Source of the DNA: Candidatus Latescibacterota bacterium
GTDB taxonomy: Bacteria > Latescibacterota > UBA2968 > UBA8231
Direction: 5' to 3'
Assembly: GCA_003529325.1 (NCBI GenBank)
Contig: DPVW01000048.1
Location: 1,608-8,145 of the forward strand
Length of the DNA: 6,538 nt
Of the stretch, positions 5,966 to 6,538 are shown in pieces. The notes beneath the pieces were generated by a model. That model did not search any database. It had not been told where the DNA came from and worked only from the letters and a program-made list of their open reading frames with translations. The stretch's first letter is position 1. Each line of letters starts with the position of its first letter. A program made the translations under genes and the position numbers.

Positions 5966-6538
5966 CCCAACAGCCTCCAGCGGTGCCATCCATGACCTGC
6001 GTGAGCGTTTGCTGCAGGCAAGACATGAGCACGATCCGAGTGTGGTAGACGAGCTGATCGAGGATGTGCAGGTGTTGGCACGTCGCGGTTACCGCTGTTG
6101 TCTCGTCGATTTCGATGAGTGTAGGGCATACTACTGTACGCCTCATCGGTTTTGAGAAAACCCGGATTACGGCGGAACTGGAGTTTCCCATCGAGCCTGG
6201 TCTGCGTACTGTGCAACAGGTGCCTCTGTCCCATCTGGTCGAATATGACGAGGCGGATCCGCACCTCATTCGCAGCATCTACGGTCGTCTGGCGCCCTTC
6301 CTGCACCAACGGCGGGCGCAACTCGCACCAGCACCAGTTGCCCGTACGCACGATCAGCGCGAAGAACGCAGGGCAACTCGAAGCGGAGCTGGAAGAAGAT
6401 CGTCGATGGCCGGCTGGTGGGCGGTTGCCGGCTTTCTTTCGTGCATTTATGGGTGTCTTCATGATGGCCATGTTTGTCACCGTGTTCGGCAAGAGACCCG
6501 TGGCTGACAGCCCCCGGTTCCCGTCTGTCGTCATCGGC
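5962..6538 (+). pseudogene. Frame-disrupted hypothetical gene, right end cut by window
   Basis: The start at 5962 has an ideal ribosome-binding site, but its own frame ends after 28 codons at a TAG (6046-6048). Protein-like coding then continues in other frames. From about 5982 to 6155 a frame one base earlier reads AIHDLRERLLQARHE, then ELIEDVQVLARRGY and CLVDFDE, before a TGA at 6153. From about 6115-6150 to 6370 the original frame reads ITAELEFPIEPGLRTVQ and DPHLIRSIYGRLAPF. From about 6370 to the edge the third frame reads GQLEAELEEDRRWP and a likely membrane segment, PAFFRAFMGVFMMAMFVTVF. A missing base near 5980-5982 (GCGGTG from GCGGGTG) would explain the first jump. I do not recognise the protein. 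It may have been a cytosolic or membrane-anchored accessory of the MCE system. A second, separate gene beginning at the ATG at 6115 cannot be excluded. Real decay and sequencing errors are both possible. Confidence 0.5.

Noticed and set aside
5593..6534. Minus-strand open frame of 313 codons
   Set aside because: It is antisense to the MCE gene and the disrupted gene. The product has low-complexity serine and arginine stretches and no recognisable fold. The plus strand has the ribosome-binding site and better codon pattern.

Overview
The window is about 60% G+C by eye, densely coded on the + strand, and reads as part of a Gram-negative genome. The signs are a signal-peptide-bearing outer-membrane beta-barrel and an Mla/MCE-type phospholipid ABC transporter. 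A gammaproteobacterium or another proteobacterium is the most likely source, but no taxonomic marker gene is present, so this is inference.

Layout: (1) 2-1333, a multi-pass membrane protein cut by the left window edge, which I recognise as a bacterial homologue of the animal progressive ankylosis protein ANKH (MATE-like, two-lobed). (2) 1370-2554, an Eis-like GNAT acetyltransferase with a C-terminal SCP2-like region, 36 nt downstream and probably co-transcribed. (3) 2555-2645, a 91-nt intergenic leader with three overlapping inverted repeats, two of which can pair the Shine-Dalgarno sequence of the next gene. (4) 2646-3305, a small outer-membrane beta-barrel precursor. (5) 3331-4134, an MlaE/YrbE-type permease. 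(6) 4141-4989, an MlaF-like ATPase. (7) 4982-5965, an MlaD/MCE substrate-binding protein. (8) 5962-6538, a gene with an excellent start signal, overlapping the MCE stop codon, whose coding potential jumps between frames. It is either a decaying gene or carries sequencing errors, and it runs off the right edge.

Genes 4-8 look like one transcription unit: spacers are 25 nt, 6 nt, an 8-nt overlap and a GTGA overlap. The likely job is lipid (phospholipid-like) movement between inner and outer membrane: permease plus ATPase in the inner membrane, an MCE ring in the periplasm and a beta-barrel in the outer membrane. No MlaA, MlaB or MlaC is visible.

The most unusual points are the ATPase, which keeps Walker A and Walker B but has lost the Q-loop glutamine, the LSGGQ signature and the D-loop aspartate; the parallel divergence of the permease motifs that normally meet the ATPase; the ANKH homologue in a bacterium; and the leader with mutually exclusive RNA helices over the ribosome-binding site.
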